Assembly: GCA_946406115.1 (NCBI GenBank)
Contig: OX291545.1
Span: forward strand, 23,307,153 to 23,371,152
Direction: 5' to 3'
DNA: 64,000 bases
From: Apoda limacodes
Taxonomy: Eukaryota > Arthropoda > Insecta > Lepidoptera > Limacodidae
How positions within the stretch are numbered: position 1 is the stretch's first letter; each line of letters begins with the position of its first letter. The translations under genes and the position numbers were made by a program. The notes beneath the pieces were generated by a model, which worked only from the letters and a program-made list of their open reading frames with translations, made no database searches and was not told the DNA's origin. Positions 53,591 through 64,000 of the stretch are shown here, piece by piece.

Positions 53591-54540
53591 CACCTTTTTT
53601 TTCAGAAAAAGATAAAACAGTTAAGAAGAATTCTAACATCTCAGCGATCTCTGTAATTTTGCTAACAAAATTTACAATTGTATACTAATGGATAATCGTT
53701 TGACTCCAAATATTATGTGTCATCCTAGTTCGATTTATTTAGCGTTAAGTTTTGAGAGGTCTGCCTATTATAATGACTCCGCATGGTTTAAGGCTGCGGA
53801 GGCTAAGGTGAAAAATGAGGAATAAGCGTTGGTGATTATATTTCGGCGGAAGGTTACGCGCCTACACATCCTTCGGATATGGACATGAAAGTCTGCCCAG
53901 TTTTGCACCTTTTATCGCCGTCATGGTGTCGTCAACCTCAAAACATGAATCATATTATACATAACATTTCATACATATTCTACAATAGGGTAAACTTAAT
54001 CTAGCAGAAAGCTATTTGCCTAATGCATTTCTTATTACTGAAATATATACTGAGAACCGTAAGCAATTCGTAAGATTCTGCAAAAAATGCACATTTTTTT
54101 TGCCTAAATCTTGGCAAATACTTAAAATTTAATAAAAGAAATAATACCAGACCACTTTTAAATTTTTAGTAGTTTATATATTTAACACCAATGTAGATGG
54201 TGACGGGTACAAGTACTACCTGACATGTGTGAAGTTGGCAGTTCATCTCTCCACGGTAATAAAATGAATACCAAAATCCGAAATTTGCATAAGTCTGCTA
54301 ATTTTATCTATGGCTTGCAGAGCACCTGCCTGCCACAGAATAGCCTAAAGAGCTTCTTTCGAAAAACTATAAAAAACTTTCCTGTCCGTTTCTTTTGTTC
54401 TCTAGAGTACTCAAAACTGGATACTACACAAGCGTTCAAAGGTGGTAGTTCAAAATACAAAGATCCCTAAACAACTTCTATATTATTGAGTGACACTATA
54501 CGTATACCTCCATCTATCTCTTGGGGACCCCATGCCCATC

Positions 54541-54543
<3 letters not shown>

Positions 54544-54606
<63 letters not shown>
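54544..54606. repeat. (TG)n microsatellite
   Basis: About 31 uninterrupted TG units. Confidence 0.97.
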
Positions 54607-54611
<5 letters not shown>

Positions 54612-54938
54612 AATGATGATAATGATGGATTTAAAACTCAGAAATAGTGTCAAATCTCAAAATCATTGTTAGGTATATACAAGTATTGTACATAGATTTT
54701 AACATAATAATGAAAGTACAAAAAGGGATCACATTATTGCTTGTATAAGTTCCTCTATCTCTATATAGCTTTTGTGTTAACCAATTTATTAACAATAGTT
54801 TTCAGTCTTTTTTAACCTTAGGATATATAGAAATTTTTTTATTTATTAGATTATATAAACATTAGGATTTCTTGACCTATTGTCTACTAGCAAAAGTACT
54901 ACTGGAGCTACGGAATAATATCTTCTTTTATTAGTCAG

Positions 54939-55009
54939 GGTGAATCATTTATATTGGTTTGATGGTGACCACTTACCAGGACACGTTAGTGAATGCCTTC
55001 AAAATTCAG
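54939..55009 (+). CDS. internal exon of an unidentified gene
   Basis: A 71-nt open exon between CTTTTATTAGTCAG| and CAG|GTACTG. It reads VNHLYWFDGDHLPGHVSECL QNS, with one base on each side completing split codons. The other two frames contain stops, and the residue mix (Trp, His, Cys, charged) looks coding. I do not recognise the family. It pairs in phase with the exon at 55091-55206. No upstream exon could be joined with confidence; a promoter might be the island near 50.1-50.25 kb. Confidence 0.5.
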
Positions 55010-55090
55010 GTACTGTACTTTGACTTCAAGTTTAAAAAAAATCATATTTACAGTTTTATGTTTTCTAATTTTTTGATATATTTTTTAGAG

Positions 55091-55206
55091 AAGAAGCTGC
55101 CAGCATCGACAACATAGCTGATGATGATAAGAATGATGACTCGAATGGACAATATTGGGCTAATGATGAAAAATCCAAAGATTATGACGACGATTACGAT
55201 GATTAA
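55091..55206 (+). CDS. last exon of the same unidentified gene, acidic C-terminus
   Basis: Using the acceptor TTTTTTAGAG|AA keeps the frame from 54939-55009 and gives EEAASIDNIADDDKNDDSNG, then QYWANDEKSKDYDDDYDD and TAA at 55204. The first AG of the acceptor (two bases earlier) would end in an early stop, so the second is needed. A canonical AATAAA follows at 55300-55305. An acidic tail like this occurs in many nuclear and ribosome- or ubiquitin-related proteins and does not identify the gene. Confidence 0.5.
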
Positions 55207-55299
55207 AAGATAAACAAATACTTTCTTTACTTAAACATAGTTAAATATTTTTTTATAAAATGTTTTTTGTTTTAATTGTTCCAACTAAGACCTTTTCAT

Positions 55300-55305
55300 A
55301 ATAAA
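55300..55305 (+). terminator. poly(A) signal AATAAA of the plus-strand gene
   Basis: First AATAAA after the stop at 55206, about 95 bases downstream. Confidence 0.45.
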
Positions 55306-55309
55306 ATGA

Positions 55310-57440
55310 AAATAATTTTTCATAAAACAAAATTGCGCTGAATACATTTATTTTCCAGAATATATGCAATATATTAATTTACTTAAATATTTATTAATAA
55401 TTACTTTAATGTTGAAGTTCGTCTTATTTAAATAGAGATGCAAGAATATTGAATTGAAAGTACTTTAAAAATATTTAAAAATCTTAGTGCTCTTACGCTG
55501 ATTCTCTCGGCTGAATATTTTTTGTGATGTTTGGTCACTAAAATTTGTCTGACTAATGAAATATAATTTTGTAATAGTTACCTCAATAACATATTTAAAT
55601 ATCAGTCATGTAAACATAAGTTCAATTATTTTTTGTGGAGTTTTAAAGAGTTTGACAATCGTTTTGGTCCATGTAAAGTGTCTGACACTTATAGTACTAT
55701 TTTAGAATAATATAGAATATTATATATTAAAACATACATAAAAATCAGCCATATAAATTTAAGTTATGTCTGATCGCTCTGGGATTTTACTCTCATAGTA
55801 AGTGATGTCAAAAATTTTATGTTTATACATTTTTTTTTCGATTCCATTCTTTTTTTCGAGACGCTAAATCTAAGCCCCCTGAGTGTGTGTGTGTGGACAA
55901 ACCGTGTAAAGGCATTTTGTACTGCTTCCTGGGAAGATTTTTTTCAATCGCGGAAAAGCCGTAGTCGGTTGGTGCAAGGTATGGCGGGTATGGAGGATGA
56001 CTGATGGTTCTTAACTGCAGTCTGTGTAGTGTTAAAACTTATTTTCGCGACTTCATCCACTTAAAAATCTTTTAACTGTTCATGGTTTTCACAACAAAAA
56101 TGTTGAAATCCTCAGATAAACTTTCCGTATTTTGCCCTCCAAGGGATGTTTAACAAAAATGGTGAAATACCTCAATCTTAACATAAAGACCAAATACCAA
56201 TTTTCATATATGACAAATTATATATATCAATCTTATCTTTAAAAAAATTTTACCTTAATTGGAAACGCGTAGAGATAAATAATACTTCATTTTAAAGTTT
56301 TTTAGAATAAATCACAAATCAAAGAGTTGTCTAATCTAATTGGAAAACTGCGATATTTAATAAAATGCTCACTAACCATATATGTATTTGCTTAATTGAT
56401 ACTCGGAAGGTATCTTTACTTAAATATCATTGGTCAAAGTCAAAGTAATTTTTTTTTTTATTCAAATCAGGTTTTTACTAACACTTTTGAATTTTCCTAC
56501 CCTCTGGTTCAGATAGATATAGATTAAGTACAACAAAACTCTTTGGATGATGTTATATTTTATATGTCTATGGATAAATGTTTCCGGCGAAGTCAGTAAA
56601 GCTTCTTCATACAAAAATGCTACTTTTTACACACACATAGGAAATAAAATCAAAGATTTTATACCTTTAATTAATATTTTACGGTTATAATTCAATATTA
56701 GATTTTGTTACTAAATTAATTATACTAATTAATAAATTTAATTTAATTTATTATATTAAAAAATTAAATAATTTAATAAATTCATGTAGAAAAGTAAAGG
56801 TTTATACAATAGCAAACAGTAGTCCAAAATAACTGTCAACTTTCCAAACTCCATTTAACCTGTGCAGTAACTAAATAGTAAATAGTAAATTTTAAGTCTA
56901 AGGATTGTCTAAGGGAGCAAAATTGACTTTGGCTCCATAGACCAGAAGAATACAGTGTATCTACAGTACAGTACAGTCACAAATTATATAGAAAAATTTA
57001 GTTTTTTTTGTTTGCCAACAAAATGCACATGGATAGATATACTTTATCTATCTTTTCTAGTAAGATATAAATTGTGTGGTTTTCTTTGGTGTGGTTTGCT
57101 TAGTCATGTGCTCTGTTAGGTAAATTATTATTTTTATTAATTAGTTACATTGACATAGTCTATTATAACACGACTCCATGAATCACTACAGTGTCCCACT
57201 GAAATCAGTGCTAAGTCGGTTAAGAAATAGGTTCATGTTTTAACCGATTTGCTAGAATAGGTTAAAGGCAACTTTTTGAATCAGAAAGAATAATATATTT
57301 GTTTAGGTGATGCATGACTACACATGATAATGGTATTATATTTTGGTATTCAAACCGACACAGCAGTTTTATAGCTTGCAAGCATCAAAAAATATTAAGA
57401 TGTAATCATGGAATGACCTCTCCATGAAAGAGTTTAATTC
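55310..57440. other. no gene seen
   Basis: AT-rich. A short plus-strand open frame at 55819-56004 (ends ASWEDFFQSRKS...) has no splice support. At 56040-56170 there is a decayed repeat (CGCGACTTCATCCACTTAAA, TTTTGCCCTCCAAGGG) also seen at 7990-8100. Confidence 0.4.
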
Positions 57441-57450
57441 ACCTTTAAAT

Positions 57451-57515
57451 TTACCAATCCTCAAAGTCAATTTCGTAGATGGGCAGAGTAGAGGGCTGTG
57501 CCAACGGGATTATTC
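57451..57515 (-). CDS. possible last exon of an unidentified minus-strand gene
   Basis: Acceptor TTTTTTTAG|GA at 57516, then IIPLAQPSTLPIYEIDFEDW and TAA at 57453-57451, 65 nt. It is GC-richer than its surroundings. It would need the preceding exon to end one base into a codon. The exon at 60190-60279 ends in phase 0, so at least one exon between them would be required. Family unknown. Confidence 0.35.
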
Positions 57516-57999
57516 CTAAAAAAATTAGCCTATCTTCTTCTAGGACTATTTAGTCATCACATCTAATAATTATGTTGCGATATTTTCCTAGTGAAGACTA
57601 AAAATATCCAGAATTAATATTTCTGGAGATGATTAATTAGATTGATAGCTTAGATAAACAACTCTAATTAGAAATGGAAAAAGCCTTGAATAATAATAAT
57701 TCATTTAATTCTCAAAAAAGGGGAAAAGTCTGATCTAATTTGCAGTTGTTATTTTTGGACAGAGTTCAAAATTGCATGTTACAGTCAAGGCACTTGCTGC
57801 ATGAGAGCTAGGTGTAAAAGTGTGCGACTCAGTCACTCAGACTACAGTTCAGTTTAATCTCTAAAACTACTGTAGGTTTTTATACAGTTTTTACCAATAG
57901 AAAAGGGATTATACTCAAAGGTTAGAATTTTTAGTTAGTTAGGCTATAATTTATGAACATTTTTTAAGAATAAGCTGCGGGTAAGATGATATCTACACT

Positions 58000-58150
58000 A
58001 ATATTATAAAGAGGAAAGATTTTTATTTTTGTATATTTATAATGAATAAACTCAAAACCTACTGGACCGATTTTAAAAATTATTTCACCATTAGAATGCT
58101 AGATTATCCCTGAGTAACATAGGCTATATTTTAGGAAAAATTAGTGATCC
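58000..58150 (+). repeat. lepidopteran repeat fragment (CTACTGGACCGATTTTAAAA)
   Basis: Contains CTACACTAATATTATAAAG and CTGGACCGATTTTAAAAATT, then ATCCCTGAGTAACATAGGCT; the common 'accessory repeat' start of moth genomes, decayed. Confidence 0.6.
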
Positions 58151-58947
58151 CTACTAAAACTTCAATAATGTAACTGGAGGTGTAAAAAAATTGCCATAAA
58201 ATGTCTTTCATTGCATGCGCCATGGAAATTATTTATGATAGAACGAAAAAAAATTCTACAATATTAAAGAACATATCAATAGCTATAAAAAACTTTACCA
58301 TATGTCCAACTATTGTAGTTATGACACTATAACTACTTTTTTACATTAAAATAGTTGATAGAAATGCTGACCAAAATCAGACCATGTTATGCATACCTTT
58401 CTATTAATTCTTATCCAAATTAATCATTTTGTATTCAAGACTGTTTCAATTCCTGCAGATTACTTTTTGAATTATTCAAATCAGAAATCCTATTTGAAAG
58501 ATATTACGAATTCAAAATGTCAATCTGAACAAACCACTAATAGAAAAAAAACTCAGTATATAAAATAATTCAGTTTATCAAAACCCTTACCCCTAAATCA
58601 AATATATTTCTATTGAGAGTAAAAAAAACTTCAAAAGAGGTTTAAATTTTAAATACGGAACAAGAGTAAATTCAAACAAACAAACAAAACATACTAAATA
58701 ATTGTTTCTAAAGCTTTTGTATACTAAGTTACTTTGCAAAATTTTACTTATATTGACATTGGGAGGCATTCAATTGTTATCAGTCAGATAAACATCTTTT
58801 TAAATCTTAAAAATAACAGTAAAAAAGGTAATTCACACAAACTGTTTAATGCAAAGTAAAATGAAATGCATCAAATTTTTTAAGGTGTATAACCCATACT
58901 GAGCTTCCAAGCAATATCATCATCTGGACTAGTTACATAGTAACATG

Positions 58948-59297
58948 CAGTGGGTGGCCAAATTATTATACCCAAACATAGAAAGTTTATAGAAATTTTT
59001 TGCAATTTCTTACAACAAACTATGTATAATGTTATTTTAGTGCACTAATGGCAACATAAAACATAGTTTTTTAACAACATAGTTTTTTGCCAGATTAAAT
59101 TAATCATAAATTTAAATTTTATTCTGCACACATTTCATAAAGTTTTATGTCCAGTCTGAAGTGGTAATATTTTTACTATAAGAATTGTTTTTGCTTTTTG
59201 GTATATTCCTGGATTGTGTGCATAATCCTTTTTATGTAAATATATTATATAAAAACAAAAAACTTGTGTTTCAGTATAATAATTTGGCCACCCTTAG
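58948..59297. mobile_element. Tc1-like MITE, ends CAGTGGGTGGCCAAATTATTATA
   Basis: Left CAGTGGGTGGCCAAATTATT at 58948 mirrors right AATAATTTGGCCACCCTTAG to 59297. About 350 bp, no transposase. End sequence and a TA at 59298-59299 resemble Tc1/mariner non-autonomous elements. Confidence 0.7.
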
Positions 59298-60189
59298 TAT
59301 AATCTCATCTTATCATACAATAAGTACTAATTAGCAAGTCAACAACTTGCACAATCACATTCATTAACTAAAAATAAGTGTGATTCTACGTGACCGCCAT
59401 ACAGTTTTTACTAGGGTAGATTTGCACGATCATCACAATTCATATTTCGCAAACAAAATTATCGTCACCCACTACATGTTGTATCATAGGCGCATGTGTG
59501 CGGGGTCAATGTTATAATCCAGCCAACTTCAAAAAAACAAAAATATGTTTGATGTTAATTTTGTAAGTCCACTGTGTTATTTGCTTGTTTTTATTCATTA
59601 CTTACTTCTTATTCTTACATAATGTGGCTGAAGCCTCTCTTATAGGTATAATATAATATTATAGCTCTGAGAGGACTACTATTTAAGTTATATGTACATC
59701 TAAGTACTATATAACCAAAACTAAATAAAAAATAAAACTGTGGCCTCATTAGTACTTGTCCCTATTAAATACATCTGTATGGAAACGAAAAGATACATAT
59801 TTGGCACCCACTATTTCGCATTCCAAAATTCTAAATATTTAACAGTTAGACTGCTAAGTCAGATTATCAAAAAGTCATGTCCAATTTACTCTTTATAACC
59901 ATTGTAGAGCACCCTAAGCATATGCCTAGGGAGACCTATGAGATTCTGATTTTTACAGCCAACACACTCAAGGATCACAGAACTGCAGAGTATTCAGGGA
60001 GTAGATGACAGCCTAGGTATTCTATCCATATACCTACTTTCATATTAACATTTAGAAGTGCTGAACAGTCTTAGCTAGGTACGTTCTTTTAGTTGCTTGA
60101 TGCAACCCAACCTATAAACTATATAAATAATAGTATAAAGATATTATCTTTTAACTTTAATTACCACTTAAATTGAAACAAGTACTAAC

Positions 60190-60279
60190 CTGGATCTCTT
60201 GTAGGTTCCATTTCCAAAGGCTAATTGTATTATTGTCTATAATACCACTTTCATTAATAGTCCAGTCTCGAGGATGAAC
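60190..60279 (-). CDS. possible internal exon of an unidentified minus-strand gene
   Basis: A 90-nt phase 0/0 exon between TTACTGACAG| and CCAG|GTTAGT. It reads VHPRDWTINESGIIDNNTIS, LWKWNLQEIQ, with a Trp-rich, hydrophilic coding-like composition. The other two frames have stops. Family not recognised, and no upstream or downstream exon could be linked with certainty. Confidence 0.4.
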
Positions 60280-60299
60280 CTGTCAGTAACAAGGTCATT

Positions 60300-61800
60300 G
60301 AACTAAATATACCTACATCAAGTTAAAATACACCAAGAAAGTCTTTCAAAATCCGTGCCATGAATGCACCTCACAGAAATTTAAAGCTAATTCAACCAAG
60401 ATTCATGATACCGAATTTATAAGGAAAAGAGAACACTTCCCGAAATTCGAATTATTCTTCCTTGCAAAGTTGTCATAAATTTAACAAGAAGCAAGCGTCA
60501 CAGTGTTGCCAATGAATTTTTTTATTTATGCCGGCAGCCGCTGCCACCGACCATGCCAAGCAGTGTAAATATTTCCTATGTACATTCTGTAAAAGATGTA
60601 TTTATTTTTAAGGAAATCAGCCGTATAGCACTGACAAAAGGGTACGGCTGCGTAGTAGCCACGGCTGCTTAACTTTGGAGATTCGTGAATTTGATGCGGC
60701 AAAATATATATAGTATAACATACCTACCAACATACAGCCTGTGAAAAATGTGCCAGTTTCGATTGTGATGATGATATATCTACAAAAAGTAGTGAAATCT
60801 CATAAACAACCAATGTTAGGAGGTGGATGTAAGAAAACGATTAATTTTAGCTAGAATCTGGCCTCTCTGTACTCGTTAAATTCCATTCTTTAGATTCTAC
60901 TGTGCCTAGTGATAAAAATCATTTAAATTAAATGACAAGGCAATTAGGGAAATATATTCTTATTTTATGTTGTGAAATTACATATTTATTTCATATTATT
61001 TCAAACTTTTTCTTCTCTTAATTGGTGCAGAATTAGACAACAAAATTTCAAAATCATATCACATGAATGAAACGTCACAATAATTAATTGATCCACAAAA
61101 TAGTCAGATTTCTTTTCCCTACGCGAGAAAGCCCCACAGCAGAGAAAGGACCTAAAATTATTGATAATCTCATGACTCACACGCAAGCACTGGTACTCAA
61201 TACTAAAACTGCTTGGATTTTTTTATTTTTGAGAAATAAATATACCTATTAATAAATATATTTTTTTTCAAAAATAAAAAACCAAGTAGTTTGATTATTG
61301 GCAACTTTAAAAATAAAATCTTAAAAACCAAAATAGCTAAATCAGACCCTATACATGTATTATGTATTACAAAAGTGTTTGTGCCAAATATGTCATAATA
61401 TGCTATAGCATGAACAAATATGTTATTTATTCAGCTAAATTGGCAAGTCTTTGAAAGTTTAAAACAATATAAAAACGATTTTATTAAAGTAAAAGAATTC
61501 TATAAAGCTGTACTCAAAAACCCCTGAACCAATTTTAATGAGGTTATTCAAATTTATTGTACGATTTCAAGATTTTGTAAAAATCATTCACACGAAGTAA
61601 AAAGTACAAAAAACTGGTTTTAATATTTTTATATATGGTTTTTTGTTTAAATATGTAATATTTGAACAAACTACATTACATGAAACTCTTGAAAACAATT
61701 TCTGCTTTTATTAAGACACAAATTTAATTTACATTTCAATCATTTTACAAAACTCTTGCCTGAGCAATTTGAATTTTTGCAGTTTTGTTTTTCGTTTGAC
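60300..61800. other. no gene seen
   Basis: AT-rich sequence with a short GC-rich stretch at 60525-60555. A 61-codon minus-strand frame at 61001-61186 is unsupported. Confidence 0.4.
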
Positions 61801-61804
61801 TAAT

Positions 61805-62231
61805 AAGTCTAATAGTTAAGTCCGTCCTCAACAATTTCACGGCTCGGCATTTCTAGCCTTTTATGTTTCTTGTGCCTTTCATGTTGATGGCCTGCTACGA
61901 CTGTTAGGTGTATACAAGCCTATATAACGTGTTGTCAATGATTCAGCCACAGCGAGTTTGAAGTATTATAGAGGCATATAGTTCTTATGGCTCTTTTGCC
62001 AAAGTATCCACGCATTTACGCACGTAAGGTAAGTCATGTTAAAAAATACTCTAATATACATTTCTTAGATCTCACTTTAATTCGGTAATAACCCAGCATT
62101 GAGTCTAGTGTATCAACAACCCCCATATGCTTCTTATATACTTGAATTATTTTTGGGCATACTACTGCAACGTCGCGCCGGTCATATCGCTTAACGAAAG
62201 TTAATAGGTTTTTGCTGACATAGCAGAGCAT
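61805..62231 (-). pseudogene. piggyBac-type transposase C-terminal fragment
   Basis: The minus strand reads VKRYDRRDVAVVCPKIIQVY, then KKHMGVVDTLDSMLGYYRIK and VRSKK to about 62060. This is the PiggyBac (PGBD) block with HMGGVD and YRIKxRSKKW. After a frameshift it reads LTCVNAWILWQKSHKN and KLAVAESL, the next conserved blocks. It is broken, and is separate from the element at 62502-63958, about 270 bases away and on the same strand. Confidence 0.75.
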
Positions 62232-62501
62232 AAGTTGACAACTTTGTTCTCAAGCCCTGACACTACCGTTAATCGTTTACTGGCCACTTCAGTTTTTTGC
62301 TCTATAGACTCGAGTTCTAAGTGCGGATTTAAACGATGGAGACGTGTTCTTGCTTGATTATTTTTTAAATTTAGTCAAGTAGGAGTCGACGACAAATTAC
62401 AGCCGATTTTACGAAGATCTGTGAAGAATTATGCATCGAAGACTTACAGAGGATGAAATGAAAACAATAAGCAAGTAACGGCGAGCAAAATTTTCAGTTA
62501 A

Positions 62502-63958
62502 CCCCTTATTGCATGAATTATGAAGGAGATAGAAATAAAAAACATTTTTAGCGAAAATATCTTTTATTAGGCCTTAGTAGACAATGTTAATTAAAAGAAA
62601 AAAAAAAAACCAAAACTTAAGAAATTACTCTACGAAGCCATATATGGATTCGTATGCATTCTGGTAAAATAAATCAATTCCATATATGGCTTCGTATGCG
62701 TTAAATGAAATTTAAAATAATTAGGTTTTATGAAAATCTTTAAAACAATTTCTTTTATCATTGTAGTATAAATAAACTTGACATTTTCCACATTTAGTAA
62801 AAGAACGGTATTTGGAGCAGTTCTCGCATATTTGTCGATTTTTCATCCATTCAGGGAAATGTTCCAAGTTATCTGAACGTACAGTCGTCTCCAAAGGTAG
62901 GTCTTGATGGCGGACTGGAGTTTTTCGTTGTTTTTTGTTGGGAACAGGTGAATCAGGCAAGCTGGATGGAGTGCTACCTCGGCGTGTCGGAGTACTGTCT
63001 CTGGTTGTTTTTTGTCTCTGATTGTTCAATATCTGTCTTCCTAATGTTTGCTGGCTTTTTAAATTTGTCTTGAGCAGATTTTAAATTTGATTGCTCAACG
63101 ATCATTTCAATAAGGTTATCAGTGAAAAGGTACTTGAAAATTTCTTGAGGTGTATTTAACTGCATTATTTGCTCTGGTAGATCAGAATTCCCTGTAAATT
63201 TGAAATTTTCATAACAGAAAGTTTCCAGTTTATTATTTCTCCAAACGACACTGTCTTTTTTGGATTTTTTCGTCATTTTTTAGATGTGGATGGAGCCTGC
63301 GACGTTTGTGTGGTTATTTTAATTTCATTATCAGAAGAATCTGAATCGGGTATGACAATTTTTTTTTCCGAGGAGAAGGGCGAGAATAGGGTTGGTATTC
63401 AGAGTCGGAGTCAGAAGCAAGATTGTCATCACTCAAGAAACCATCACCAAGAATGAGATTAACATGCTTGAATTTGCCATAAAAGCTAGAAGGATCCATA
63501 TCTGCAAAGAAAAGAAAGCAACCTTGTATGCACACGAAGCCATATTTGTCTGATAATGTTGGCGCAAACGCATACGAAGCCAAATATGGCAATTTAAAAA
63601 AATGGCGGGAAAATCGAAGAAAACAAAAAAAAACACAACAAACGTAATCATACCATGTTTTTGGACACACAAGAAAGCTGTTTTGAAATTCACAGGTTTT
63701 TACTTACCGTTTTAGTATATTTTTTTTCGGCAACAAAATCGGCACTCACTACTTGCACAGTCACTTTCGACCAACCGGCCTTTAACGTCCAATGATTTGA
63801 CAGCTAACGGAAACCATAGACAAGAAAAAATGGGTTCGGATACATGAATACATGAAATATTTGATTGCCAGGAAATAATTTAAAAAATACTACTTTTTAT
63901 GTATTTAAAAAAATAAGAAACTTTAACAGCCATATTTGGCTTCCTATGCGGTAAGGGG
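62502..63958 (-). mobile_element. internally deleted piggyBac-like element with terminal inverted repeats
   Basis: The left end CCCCTTATTGCATGAATTAT follows a TTAA (62498-62501); the right end, read inward, is CCCCTTACCGCATAGGAAGC (63958 inward). The right flank is AGCT instead of TTAA. Inside, on the minus strand, are the piggyBac N-terminus (MDPSSFYGKFKHVNLILGDG from 63499; LPEQIMQLNTPQEIFKYLFT and DNLIEMIVEQSNLKSAQ near 63200-63060) and the cysteine-rich C-terminus (HFPEWMKNRQICENCSKYRS, FTKCGKCQVYLYY, NCFKDFH, to 62721). The catalytic core between them is missing. Its own frame is also shifted, so it could only move in trans. Confidence 0.8.
62679..62701 (+). repeat. repeated motif CCATATATGGCTTCGTATGCG in the piggyBac-like element
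   Basis: The motif (CArG-like CCATATWTGG plus CTTCGTATGC) occurs at 62635-62658 as a near-perfect palindrome, at 62679-62701, twice near 63533-63589 (inverted) and in the right terminus (63930-63951, one base changed). It is the most repeated motif in the element and could be its transposase-binding site. Confidence 0.6.
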
Positions 63959-64000
63959 AGCTCCGACGAAATAATGATTTTTGGCGTCAGAATGTGTTTA

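Noticed and set aside
54177..54474. Possible plus-strand exons DGDGYKYYLTCVKLAVHLST and EYSKLDTTQAFKGGSSKYKDP
   Set aside because: Both have weak splice borders and they end in different frames; the second ends in a stop before the exon at 54939, so they cannot belong to one chain with it.

Overview
The window is eukaryotic, AT-rich, repeat-dense DNA. It is almost certainly from a moth or butterfly. The evidence is a spliced nuclear-receptor gene whose protein matches lepidopteran ultraspiracle (USP), and a repeat load of kinds common in Lepidoptera. These include tRNA-headed SINEs, repeats that start near AAGTGCGAGTCGG and end in GGTACGGAACCCTAA, and remnants of piggyBac, hAT, Tc1, CR1/Jockey-like and I/R1-like elements. 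There are no operons, CRISPR arrays or tRNA genes.

Layout. The dominant gene is usp/RXR on the minus strand. Nine coding exons run from the start codon near 37376 down to the stop at 1027. Every junction has GT/AG borders. The reading frame closes exactly over 1404 coding bases, giving 467 residues plus a stop. The order is an N-terminal A/B exon (37187-37376), an exon with the first zinc finger (25939-26143), the rest of the DNA-binding domain (15782-16007), then six ligand-binding-domain exons (14577-14715, 9606-9748, 8174-8249, 7120-7269, 5671-5720, 1027-1251). Introns 1 and 2 are about 11 kb and 10 kb and carry most of the repeats. A plausible start site with an upstream TATA-like sequence lies just upstream of exon 1.

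Inside and around usp: an I/R1-group LINE with EN, RT and RNase H (1.6-5.1 kb); Tc1-like transposase remnants (10.3 and 31.2 kb); a degenerate histone H4 copy (31.6 kb); a CR1-like ORF1/RT remnant (32.6-33.5 kb); several hairpin MITEs; a perfect 149-bp tandem duplication (19.2 kb); and diverged minisatellites.

Upstream of usp, 37.5-54.9 kb holds CpG-rich patches that could be promoters or untranslated exons, a hAT (ZMYM1-like) remnant, a LINE insertion with an inverted 5' part, and repeats. At 54.9-55.2 kb are two plus-strand exons that end a protein with an acidic tail. At 57.5 and 60.2 kb are two possible minus-strand exons of another gene. I do not recognise either gene. The right edge (61.8-64.0 kb) carries a piggyBac C-terminal remnant and an internally deleted piggyBac-like element with recognisable inverted termini.

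Function. Only usp can be placed in a pathway: it is the obligate partner of the ecdysone receptor EcR and binds ecdysone-response elements in the nucleus. The other coding traces are decaying mobile elements or short unassigned exons. Family names for repeats are from recognition of the sequence, not from a database search.
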